Part shown: in pieces, positions 26,358-34,030 of the stretch | How positions within the stretch are numbered: the first letter of the stretch is position 1 | Layout: every line of letters starts with the position of its first letter | Assembly (NCBI GenBank): GCA_945883625.1 | Contig: CAMCXW010000002.1 | Span: 1 to 39,478 of the forward strand | DNA: 39,478 bases | Source: Spirosoma fluviale | GTDB lineage: Bacteria > Bacteroidota > Bacteroidia > Cytophagales > Spirosomataceae | Direction: 5' to 3' | Notes under the pieces: model-generated | Database searches by the model: none | The model's input: the letters and a program-made list of their open reading frames with translations, nothing else | What the model was told of the DNA's origin: nothing | Position numbers and translations under genes: made by a program

Positions 26358-27080
26358 ATGAGGAAATTAGTTTTAATCAGTTGTATAGCTTGTTTGTTTG
26401 CTGCCTGCCAAACAAATAAATTAAGTCATTGGGAAGAAAAAAATGGCTATCAATTACTGTTCGATGGGAAAACAACTAGTGGCTGGCGAGGTGCCTACCT
26501 AAGTCAATTTCCTAGCCACGGGTGGATCATAAAGAACCAACAGCTTTTAGGCGAATTGTCTGCCGGAAAAGAATCTGGTGATGGCGGGGATATTATTACA
26601 CTAAAAAAATATCAAAATTTTGACCTGACTTTTGATTGGAAATTAGGGAAATTAGGGAATTCAGGCGTTAAATATTTTGTCGAAGAACTGCCTGTAAAAC
26701 CCATTAATTCCAGCTCATTAGTTGGTTATGAATACCAATTAATCGATGATGCCGATTTTATCTATAATGAAAAACATTTACCTGAAGATCACAAAACAGG
26801 TTCCCTGTACAATATCATTCCCGCTAAAAAACCCAATGTCAAAATAGGTCAATGGCATACGTCGCGCATCGTTGTGAAAGGAGATCAAATCGAACATTAT
26901 TTAGATAAACAACTTATTATATCGATCAATCGTAGCACCCAGGAATTCAAAAATGGCTTTTTAGCCAGTAAATTTAAATCCATCGCAGGCTACGATAAAC
27001 GAAAAGAAGGATATATTTTATTGCAAGACCATGGACACAATGTCTCGTTTAAAAACATAAAAATTAAAGAGCTTGAATAG
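26358..27080 (+). CDS. DUF1080 (3-keto-disaccharide hydrolase-like) lipoprotein
   Basis: A 240-residue lipoprotein with a lipobox FAAC (lipidated C17) and one DUF1080 concanavalin-like domain. Family marks are LLFDGKTTSGWRG, FDLTFDWKLGKLGNSGVKYF, VGYEYQLIDD, and the closing VSFKNIKIKEL. Some DUF1080 members cleave 3-keto-glycosides formed by Gfo/Idh/MocA dehydrogenases. The adjacent exported oxidoreductase, 10 bp upstream, fits such a pathway, in the periplasm or at the outer membrane. Its last 17 bp overlap the 3' end of nagA on the other strand. Family firm; the reaction is inferred from family and context. Confidence 0.88.
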   Translation: MRKLVLISCIACLFAACQTNKLSHWEEKNGYQLLFDGKTTSGWRGAYLSQFPSHGWIIKNQQLLGELSAGKESGDGGDIITLKKYQNFDLTFDWKLGKLGNSGVKYFVEELPVKPINSSSLVGYEYQLIDDADFIYNEKHLPEDHKTGSLYNIIPAKKPNVKIGQWHTSRIVVKGDQIEHYLDKQLIISINRSTQEFKNGFLASKFKSIAGYDKRKEGYILLQDHGHNVSFKNIKIKELE

Positions 27081-28266
27081 TTTTTTCGTAAACTGAATGA
27101 CCTTTTACAAAGGTTTGTTGAATCTCAATTTGCTGATTGAAAATGACCACATCTGCGTCCGATCCTTTCGAAAATGACCCTTTTTGGGCGCTTATCCCCA
27201 TAATTCGTGCGGGGGTAGTCGTCATCATTTGAACAGCCTCAACCAAAGGCACCTCGGCCATATCCAACATCGTTTTTAGTAAACGATCTGCCGTAGCAAC
27301 ACTTCCAGCAAATGTTGTTCGATCCGGTACCTTGGCAACACCATCCTCAACAATCACGTGTAAGCCATTTTTATACGATCCTAAAACGGACTTCCCCTCA
27401 GGCATGTCGGCAGCACGCATTGCATCCGTAATTAGAGCAATTCTGTCTGGACCTTTTATTTTATAAATCAATTTTAAGAGTGGAGCAGGTAAATGAACGC
27501 CATCTGCAATTATTTCCACATCCATGTCATCCAATAAATAAGCCGATTCAATGACACCCGCGTATCGAAACGCATTTCTACGTGTGACACCTGACATTGC
27601 TGAATAAAAATGGGTAGCCAAGGTAAATCCACCATGTTCAAAAGCCTCAATTACCTCCTCATAAATAGCATCTGTATGCGCAATAGCGGCCAAAACGCCT
27701 TTGGAGCTTACATATTTCCCAAATTCAACGGCCCCTTTTAGTTCTGGTGCAGCAGACCAGCGCTTGATAAAATCAAAAGATTCCAAAATCTCACGATATT
27801 CAGCAGGATCAGGGTCTCGGATAAATTTAGGGTCTTGTGCCCCACGCTGAGCAAGGGCAAAATAGGGGCCCTCCAAATGCATCCCTATAAAATCAGCCCC
27901 CTTGGTATTGGAAAGTTTGGCTTGCTGATATGCTTCAAGTGTTTGAATTAAATCAACTTTTTCGCAAGTCAACGTCGTAGGCAAAAGGGAGCATGTCCCA
28001 TGTTTGGCATGAGTTTCAGCAATTTGCAAATATGCCTCCACCGTGCCATCCATAAAATCAGCACCGCCCCCGCCATGAATATGGATATCAATAAAACCGG
28101 GTGAAACAAAATTCCCACGTGCATCGATCAATTTGGCATCCGGAAAATCGACATCCTCGCGAACCACGTCTGAAATCTTTCCATTTTCAATCAAAAGACA
28201 AGCACCATATTGAATCTGTTGTTGATGAATAATCGGACCATTAAAAATTTTGACTCTATTTAGCAT
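27064..28266 (-). CDS. nagA: N-acetylglucosamine-6-phosphate deacetylase
   Basis: A 400-residue amidohydrolase that converts GlcNAc-6-phosphate to glucosamine-6-phosphate and acetate in the cytoplasm. The metal and catalytic residues are all visible: HIHGG (H62, H64), HLEGPY (E132), IAHTDA (H197), ATHFYSAM (H219), ADGVHLP (H258) and the catalytic D281 in LITDAM. Full length and intact. The ATG at 28266 is chosen because it gives the normal MLNRVKIFNG start and only an 11-bp overlap with nagB; a start at 28302 would add 12 residues inside nagB. It ends the minus-strand operon and overlaps the convergent DUF1080 gene. Very confident. Confidence 0.95.
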   Translation of the reverse strand: MLNRVKIFNGPIIHQQQIQYGACLLIENGKISDVVREDVDFPDAKLIDARGNFVSPGFIDIHIHGGGGADFMDGTVEAYLQIAETHAKHGTCSLLPTTLTCEKVDLIQTLEAYQQAKLSNTKGADFIGMHLEGPYFALAQRGAQDPKFIRDPDPAEYREILESFDFIKRWSAAPELKGAVEFGKYVSSKGVLAAIAHTDAIYEEVIEAFEHGGFTLATHFYSAMSGVTRRNAFRYAGVIESAYLLDDMDVEIIADGVHLPAPLLKLIYKIKGPDRIALITDAMRAADMPEGKSVLGSYKNGLHVIVEDGVAKVPDRTTFAGSVATADRLLKTMLDMAEVPLVEAVQMMTTTPARIMGISAQKGSFSKGSDADVVIFNQQIEIQQTFVKGHSVYEKTIQAL

Positions 28267-29014
28267 CTTGCAGAAAATTTTCGGGCAAACGAGAAGCCGC
28301 ATCTAAATCTAAATAAATATCAACATTGGGATGATTTTGCAGTACACTTGCAGGAAACAGATTAGAAACTTCTTGCGTTAAGCAATCCGCAACCGCCTGA
28401 GATTTTCGTTCATCCGGCACCGTACAAACGATGTGTTTTGATTTCATGATTTGTTTGATCGACATGCTAATGGCCCTTTTGGGCACATCCTCCATCGTAT
28501 CAAACCAACCCTCACCCATCTGTTGCGCTCGACACCCTTCATCCAAATTCACAACGATATAAGGCGATTCTGTATCAAAATCAGCGGGAGGATCATTAAA
28601 GGCCAAATGTCCATTTTCCCCGATCCCAACAAAAGCTAAATCAATTGGGTTTTGACTTATCAATGCCCCCAAACGATCGCACTCAGTCTCTGGGTCAAGT
28701 TCCCCGTCGATCAAATGGCTACTTTTCAAGTTCGGCACCAAATTGATAAACCGCTCAATCAAATAACGACGAAAGCTAGCCTTGTGCGTGATGGGAAGAC
28801 CTATATACTCATCCAAATGAAACATTTGAACGCGATCCCAAGCGATCGCTGGATCACGAAGCAATTGCTGGATAACTTCGAATTGGCTCGTACCGGTAGC
28901 CAAAATAATAGAAGCAAAACCTTTTAATTCAATGGCTTTTTTGATCAATTCAGCTGCCCTCAAACCAGCTACCCTTCCTAAATCCACAGCATTATTACTG
29001 ATATGTATTTTCAT
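28256..29014 (-). CDS. nagB: Glucosamine-6-phosphate deaminase
   Basis: A 252-residue enzyme that turns glucosamine-6-phosphate into fructose-6-phosphate and ammonia, the step after NagA. Motifs: ATGTSQ phosphate loop (39-44), FHLDEYIG with the general base D68, and GIGENGHLAFNDPP with H136 and D141. The position matching D141 of the E. coli enzyme is N134, as far as I can align by eye. This ENGH form is common in other bacterial deaminases. The protein is shorter than E. coli NagB, lacking some allosteric segments. It overlaps nagA by 11 bp and follows the nagX-like gene by 11 bp, forming a compact amino-sugar operon. Confidence 0.93.
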   Translation of the reverse strand: MKIHISNNAVDLGRVAGLRAAELIKKAIELKGFASIILATGTSQFEVIQQLLRDPAIAWDRVQMFHLDEYIGLPITHKASFRRYLIERFINLVPNLKSSHLIDGELDPETECDRLGALISQNPIDLAFVGIGENGHLAFNDPPADFDTESPYIVVNLDEGCRAQQMGEGWFDTMEDVPKRAISMSIKQIMKSKHIVCTVPDERKSQAVADCLTQEVSNLFPASVLQNHPNVDIYLDLDAASRLPENFLQDAK

Positions 29015-29025
29015 AATTTAGAATA

Positions 29026-30162
29026 TTAAACACGTAAAAATATTTTTTTCTGATATAAAAAGCGGAGGAAAATCCATTTAAGAAATAAAATTGAAAGGGT
29101 GGCACCAACAAGCATGCCAGACTCTCCTGACCAAACATACCCCCATTCAAATAATTTTTTGGCTGTAAATTCCCAATCAATAAATTTTTCGGAAATATAA
29201 ATCAAAATCGAATTTACGCCGATAACCTGAAAAGGAAAGGCCCATTTTTTGTAGCCTAATACATCGATTACGTAGTAAAACACGGCGAAAAATAAGAGAC
29301 TTAATCCCACGGTTTGCATGACAAAAGAACTAGACCAAAGATTTTTGTTGATCGGAAAATCCAAGTTCCAAAGCTGAGCAAGTAGTAAAGAAAAACATCC
29401 TGAAGCCAATAAATAAAAGGTTTTTCTCCTTCCATTACTATTAGGTTTTCTCAAATATACCCCGACCATTATACCTGCAAGCGCATTGCAAATTGCGGGA
29501 ATGTTATTAAAAAATCCCACCGTATCGTGAATTCCTTTACTCAATTTACCGGGCAAAATTAGTCGGTCAACATATGACGCAAAATTTCCAGGCATAGTCA
29601 AATCTCCTGCGGCATAACCAGGTGCAGAAGCGAATTTAAGAATCAAATAATACCCAATCAAAAGTCCACAAAACCAAATGAGTAGCCAAGCTTGTTTGCT
29701 ATAGAGGTAAATGAAATTAGCCAACATATAGGCAATACCTATTCTACCTAATACAGAAGAAAAACGAACATCCGCAATGGGTTTCAAGATTAAGCCATTA
29801 TTGTATATAATTCCCAATATCACTAAGGCAAAACCACGCAAAAGGATTTTTTTCAATAGGACATGTTTGGCAATCCCCTTTTCCAACGCATTACCGATGG
29901 AATATGGCGTTGAAACTCCAGCCAAAAAAATAAACAACGGGAAAATAAGGTCGTAACATGTGAAGCCATTCCATGCAGGATGACGAAGTTGGTCAGAAAA
30001 AGATTGAAAAAAAGCAAAATGTGTTGTTTCAGCAAGTCCATGCACCACCTCCTCAGCACCCATGATCCAAAACATATCGAATCCTCTCAACGCATCCAAC
30101 GAATATAAACGTTCATTCAAAAAACTTTCTTGCTTATTTAGTAAATCCCTGGACCCTCCCAT
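29026..30162 (-). CDS. nagX: NagX/HGSNAT-like membrane protein (DUF5009, COG4299)
   Basis: A 378-residue integral membrane protein with about ten helices. It starts with the family motif RLYSLDALRGFDMFWI (about 18-33), followed by HPAWNGFTCYDLIFPLFIFLAG (from H61). The histidine in HPAWNG appears to match the active-site region of human heparan-alpha-glucosaminide N-acetyltransferase (HGSNAT), which acetylates terminal glucosamine across a membrane. Bacterial homologues called NagX occur in N-acetylglucosamine regulons, where they are usually considered transport or acetylation proteins of unproven function. Here it sits 11 bp before nagB and 3 bp after an oxidoreductase gene, fitting amino-sugar use. 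Family firm, activity uncertain. Confidence 0.87.
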   Translation of the reverse strand: MGGSRDLLNKQESFLNERLYSLDALRGFDMFWIMGAEEVVHGLAETTHFAFFQSFSDQLRHPAWNGFTCYDLIFPLFIFLAGVSTPYSIGNALEKGIAKHVLLKKILLRGFALVILGIIYNNGLILKPIADVRFSSVLGRIGIAYMLANFIYLYSKQAWLLIWFCGLLIGYYLILKFASAPGYAAGDLTMPGNFASYVDRLILPGKLSKGIHDTVGFFNNIPAICNALAGIMVGVYLRKPNSNGRRKTFYLLASGCFSLLLAQLWNLDFPINKNLWSSSFVMQTVGLSLLFFAVFYYVIDVLGYKKWAFPFQVIGVNSILIYISEKFIDWEFTAKKLFEWGYVWSGESGMLVGATLSILFLKWIFLRFLYQKKIFLRV

Positions 30163-30165
30163 GTC

Positions 30166-31509
30166 TTAAATTTTAGGCTCCCATCCAGCTTGGTACTCGC
30201 GTGACCAATACTTCATCGCTTCTCGATCATTTAAAATACGTCCATTTTTAGGATTAATAGCCAAGGTCCGACCTACTCGTTGGGAAATATTCCCCAATTG
30301 AACCAAAAGAGTACTTTGGTGGCCACTGACAATATCCGAATTCAGACGCGTACCTAAACGAATGCCATCAAAGAAATTGAGAATGTGTAAGGCATCTAAA
30401 TTTTGAGAAGGATCAGAAAGATTACGGGCATCCACAAGAAAATTGTTTTTAACCTCCTTGACCAAATTATTTTTTAAATCATAAATTTTATACGAGTTGC
30501 CACTTTCGATAACCATACTTCCCTGCTCAGCGTAAAAAATAATTCCCACACTATTTGACTCGACGGACTTTCCATTGCAACTTCTACCCTCCCATGAAAT
30601 CATGGAATTATTGTCAAACTCCAAATTAATCATTTGGGTATCAGGCGTTTGCCAATCATCTTGATACCTAAAGCGGCCACCCGTCGAACTAACTTTTGTT
30701 GGGTATTCCACATTCAAGCCCCACCTAGCTAAATCGACCATGTGCGTTCCATTATTCAATGCTTCTCCCGTTCCCCAATGCCAAAACCAATGCCAATTGT
30801 AGTGAATCAAATTATCCTTGAAGGCTTTTCGAGGTGCGGGACCTTGCCATAAATCATAATTTAACCATTCTGGAACAGCAGTCTCTTTCCCAATACCAAT
30901 GGATGCCCGGTTATTTGTGTACCAAGTTTTCGCAAAATAGGGCCGACCAATGACTCCTCCGTGTAGTTCTGCGATGGCGGCAGCTACATTAGGCCATGAA
31001 CGCCTTTGGTTTCCCATTTGTAAAATTCGTTTGTGTTTTTCGGCAGATTTAACCAACATCTCCCCTTCATTCGGGTTGTGGCTACATGGTTTTTCTAAAT
31101 ACACATGTTTTCCTGCTGAACAGGCCAACAAAGCAGCGGGTGCATGCCAGTGATCAGGAGCTGTTACAATAAGCGCATCCAAATCTTTATCTTCTAAAGC
31201 ATTCCTGAAATCAGGTGTCGCTTTGGGCTTTATCGATTGTATTTTATGGATTGCATCAATGCAAATTTCAGCTGCACGTGAGTCCACATCGCATACATGC
31301 AAAACCTCACAATTTTTTTGAAGGGCGAAATTTTTACCAACAGCCAAACCGCGGCTATTAACACCCATGCAAGCCACTCGAATTTTTTCGTTAGCTCCTA
31401 AAATTTGATGATAACTTTTCGCAGAAAATGAAGGAAGGATACCGCCCAAAGTTAATGCAAAGGCACCAGATGAGGCCTTTTTAATAAAGGTTCTACGTGT
31501 ATTTTTCAT
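30166..31509 (-). CDS. Tat-exported Gfo/Idh/MocA family oxidoreductase
   Basis: A 447-residue exported oxidoreductase with a twin-arginine signal (NTRRTFIKKASSG, R5-R6, with a hydrophobic core to about residue 30). The nucleotide-binding domain begins EKIRVACMGVNSRG, and EKP at 139-141 carries the conserved lysine. Further family segments are APDHWHAP, NGTHMVDLARWGL and the C-terminal YWSREYQAGWEPK, typical of the long Tat-secreted subgroup that keeps its cofactor tightly bound. It is the first gene of the operon with nagX, nagB and nagA (3-bp spacing to nagX). This suggests it modifies an amino-sugar-containing oligosaccharide in the periplasm before uptake. Substrate unknown. Confidence 0.9.
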   Translation of the reverse strand: MKNTRRTFIKKASSGAFALTLGGILPSFSAKSYHQILGANEKIRVACMGVNSRGLAVGKNFALQKNCEVLHVCDVDSRAAEICIDAIHKIQSIKPKATPDFRNALEDKDLDALIVTAPDHWHAPAALLACSAGKHVYLEKPCSHNPNEGEMLVKSAEKHKRILQMGNQRRSWPNVAAAIAELHGGVIGRPYFAKTWYTNNRASIGIGKETAVPEWLNYDLWQGPAPRKAFKDNLIHYNWHWFWHWGTGEALNNGTHMVDLARWGLNVEYPTKVSSTGGRFRYQDDWQTPDTQMINLEFDNNSMISWEGRSCNGKSVESNSVGIIFYAEQGSMVIESGNSYKIYDLKNNLVKEVKNNFLVDARNLSDPSQNLDALHILNFFDGIRLGTRLNSDIVSGHQSTLLVQLGNISQRVGRTLAINPKNGRILNDREAMKYWSREYQAGWEPKI

Positions 31510-31539
31510 TTAAATAGGTTTAAAATCAACTAAAGATTA

Positions 31540-31547
31540 CAAATTTA
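31540..31547 (-). promoter_or_regulatory. Bacteroidota -7 box before the oxidoreductase-nag operon
   Basis: TAAATTTG, a perfect match to TAnnTTTG on the minus strand, 30 bp before the start codon at 31509. It would give a leader of roughly 25 nt. No good -33 TTG is seen at the usual distance; instead an ATTTAT/ATAAAT inverted repeat (31561-31566 with 31571-31576) occupies that area and might be an activator or repressor site. Confidence 0.42.
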
Positions 31548-31662
31548 TTCGACTATTTTCATTTATTATTATAAATAAGATGGTCTTACTCTTTTCTTCA
31601 CTAAATCCATTAACTACTCGGAATCAAACGCCAATAAATAAGCGCCATCGGCACACTTTTTA

Positions 31663-31678
31663 ATGACTATTTAGTCAT
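31663..31678. repeat. 16-bp perfect palindrome after the alpha/beta hydrolase gene
   Basis: ATGACTATTTAGTCAT, two 7-bp arms with a TT centre, beginning 3 bp after the hydrolase stop codon. It could be a weak transcription end for the upstream operon or a dyad binding site in the gap before the nag operon. The stem is weak and has no proper U tract. Confidence 0.4.
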
Positions 31679-31681
31679 AAA

Positions 31682-32554
31682 CTAGCGAACCGGATATACT
31701 TTTTTAAGCCAATCAGCTGTTTTTACAAATACATCAGGTAAACTTTTTTTCATTTCATGCGTCTCTTTTGGATATAAAACCAATTCTGTTTTGATTCCCA
31801 ATTGGCTTAATTTAGCATGTAAATTTTTTGCCTGTCGAACGTCCACTAGCTCATCATCTTCCCCATGAAAAATGATTGTGGGTACACCTGTTTTTTTTGT
31901 CAATTGAAATATAGGACTTGAAGTCTTAGCTATCTCCGCTTTCGCATCCGGGTTTCCCAAAAAATAACTGATTGTCGCATCCGCAATTCCTTGTCGGCCA
32001 CGCGTAATTGAATCAGATAAATCAGTAGGGCCAACGATATCCACCACAGTCTTCGTCATTTTTTTCGGGTCATTTGCATACGCATACATGAGTGCCAAAT
32101 GTGCCCCCGCACTGGCACCAATCAACGCAAATGACTTCTTTTTATATCCAATACTATCGGCTTTATTGGAAAGAAATTGCAAGGCTTGGCTTACATCATC
32201 CATTTGAGTCGGATACTTATTAGCCCCCTTTTTGACAAACCGATAATTTATAGAGGCCATAGAATATCCCATTTTGCCTACCAGTAAATCAATCAAAGGT
32301 CTAGGCAATTGATGCTTTCCCCCTTTTGACCAAAATCCACCATGAATAAATACAACCATGGGAGTTTTTTTAGTATGCTTGCTGGGAAGGTAAATATCTA
32401 ATTCATTCCGATGATCGGGCGCATTGCCGTAGACCAAATTCGAAATTAGTTGAAAGTTACTTGAATCCGCCTTCGCAATTTCTGCAAAAGCCCATGCGGG
32501 TATCAAAAAAAATGAAACGCCTAGAAATACCCAAAAACGTATTTTTTTGTTCAT
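31682..32554 (-). CDS. Secreted alpha/beta hydrolase (carbohydrate esterase-like)
   Basis: A 290-residue exported hydrolase with a signal peptide (about 1-24). It shows the HGGFW oxyanion motif (71-75), the nucleophile elbow GASAG (S148), the acid in FHGEDDELV (D234 most likely) and H266 in KETHEM. This pattern belongs to the BD-FAE/hormone-sensitive-lipase-like esterases, many of which remove acetyl or feruloyl groups from polysaccharides. It is the last gene of the PSD1-DUF1501 operon, 20 bp after DUF1501, so deacylation of the same glycan is a reasonable guess. A peptidase or lipid esterase role cannot be excluded. Confidence 0.88.
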   Translation of the reverse strand: MNKKIRFWVFLGVSFFLIPAWAFAEIAKADSSNFQLISNLVYGNAPDHRNELDIYLPSKHTKKTPMVVFIHGGFWSKGGKHQLPRPLIDLLVGKMGYSMASINYRFVKKGANKYPTQMDDVSQALQFLSNKADSIGYKKKSFALIGASAGAHLALMYAYANDPKKMTKTVVDIVGPTDLSDSITRGRQGIADATISYFLGNPDAKAEIAKTSSPIFQLTKKTGVPTIIFHGEDDELVDVRQAKNLHAKLSQLGIKTELVLYPKETHEMKKSLPDVFVKTADWLKKVYPVR

Positions 32555-32574
32555 GTTGTTTTTTTTATGTCATA

Positions 32575-34029
32575 CTAACTTAAAATCGCCTTAACTACAT
32601 TTCCATGCACATCAGTTAATCGGAATCGCCTTCCTTGATATTTGAAAGCCAATTCTTCATGATCTATCCCCATAAGATGTAGTAAAGTGGCTTGGAAATC
32701 GTGTACATGAACAGGGTCTTTCAAAATATTATAGGAGAAATCATCTGTTTGGCCATATGTAATTCCGGGCTTAACACCCGCACCAGCCATCCACATGGAA
32801 AAGCACCTCGGATGATGATCCCTGCCATAGGCATTCGCAGATAATTTGCCCTGCGAATAAACCGTTCGTCCAAATTCCCCTCCCCAGATGACCAAGGTAT
32901 CTTCGAGCATCCCTCTTCGTTTTAAATCCAAAATCAACGCGGCTGTCGCTTGATCCGTTTGCTGACATTGCTTAGCCATATTTCGCGGCAAATCACCATG
33001 ATGGTCCCAACCTTGGTGATACAATTGCACAAAACGAACGTCTTTTTCCAATAACTTTCTAGCCAATAAACAATTGGCAGCGAAAGATCCTTTATCCCTA
33101 CTCGTAGGTCCGTACATGGCAAAAGACGCATCACTTTCACCCTGCGTATCCATCACCTCAGGAACAGAAGTTTGCATCCGAAAAGCCATTTCGTATTGGG
33201 AAATGCGTGCGTCAACTTCCGGATCACCCCATGCATTATTTTGAATTGAGTTCAATTTTGTCAAATAATCCAACATCTCTTTCCGGTCTTCCCCATCATA
33301 ACCCTCCGGATTATTTAAAAACAAAACAGGATCTTTACCCGATCGAAACTGAACACCCTGATGCTCCGAAGGCAAAAAACCATTGCCCCAAAGACGCGCA
33401 TATAAGGGTTGATCTTTAGCCGCATCACTCGAAACCAACACAATAAATGCAGGTAAATTCTGATTTTCAGATCCCAAACCATAGCTGAGCCATGATCCAA
33501 TAGAAGGCCGACCGGCTAATTGATGACCCGTTTGTAAAAAAGTAATCGCCGGATCATGATTTATTTGCTCTGTAAACATGGAATTAATAATGCACAAATC
33601 ATCCACAACTTGGGCCGTATAAGGCAATAAATCGCTCACCCACGTGCCCGATTTTCCATGCTGGCTAAATTCAAATTTAGAGGGTACAACTGGCAAAATA
33701 GCTTGATTCGCACTCATGCCCGTCAGCCGCTGACCTCGCCGGACAGAATCCGGCAAATCTTTTCCATAAAAAGATTTTAAAGTAGGCTTGTAATCAAAGG
33801 TCTCAAATTGTGATGGACCACCAGCCATAAACAAATAAACAACGCGCTTGGCTTTGGGAGCAATCGCTGGCAACATGCGCATTATTTCTTTTTCCAAACT
33901 CGCAGCGTTCGCTTGCTGGGAAAAAATACTATTCAACGCCAAAGCACCAAAACCCATGCCGGTCTTTTGAAGAAAATCTCGACGATCCAACTTTCGATGC
34001 AATTCCGACAAGTCATTAAATGGTGCCAT
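32575..34029 (-). CDS. DUF1501 family Tat-exported protein
   Basis: A 484-residue protein of the DUF1501 family, which has the alkaline phosphatase/sulfatase-like fold. The N-terminal twin-arginine signal is LDRRDFLQKTGMGFGALAL (R16-R17). Family segments include YLFMAGGPSQFETFDYKP, QGWDHHGDLP, VIWGGEFGRT and GRDHHPRCFSMWMAGAG, rich in likely metal ligands. No CxPxR is present, so it is not a formylglycine sulfatase. The activity of the family is not settled. It starts 1 bp after the PSD1 stop, the standard Planctomycetes-type gene pair, and is probably folded in the cytoplasm before export to act with its partner. Confidence 0.92.
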   Translation of the reverse strand: MAPFNDLSELHRKLDRRDFLQKTGMGFGALALNSIFSQQANAASLEKEIMRMLPAIAPKAKRVVYLFMAGGPSQFETFDYKPTLKSFYGKDLPDSVRRGQRLTGMSANQAILPVVPSKFEFSQHGKSGTWVSDLLPYTAQVVDDLCIINSMFTEQINHDPAITFLQTGHQLAGRPSIGSWLSYGLGSENQNLPAFIVLVSSDAAKDQPLYARLWGNGFLPSEHQGVQFRSGKDPVLFLNNPEGYDGEDRKEMLDYLTKLNSIQNNAWGDPEVDARISQYEMAFRMQTSVPEVMDTQGESDASFAMYGPTSRDKGSFAANCLLARKLLEKDVRFVQLYHQGWDHHGDLPRNMAKQCQQTDQATAALILDLKRRGMLEDTLVIWGGEFGRTVYSQGKLSANAYGRDHHPRCFSMWMAGAGVKPGITYGQTDDFSYNILKDPVHVHDFQATLLHLMGIDHEELAFKYQGRRFRLTDVHGNVVKAILS

Positions 34030-34030
34030 G

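Noticed and set aside
28267-28302. Longer nagA start adding 12 residues
   Set aside because: It would overlap nagB by 47 bp and precede the normal start of the deacetylase fold; the ATG at 28266 is better.
32575-34029. DUF1501 protein as an ordinary sulfatase
   Set aside because: The fold is related, but there is no CxPxR/SxPxR active-site motif and the twin-arginine signal and segment pattern match DUF1501.
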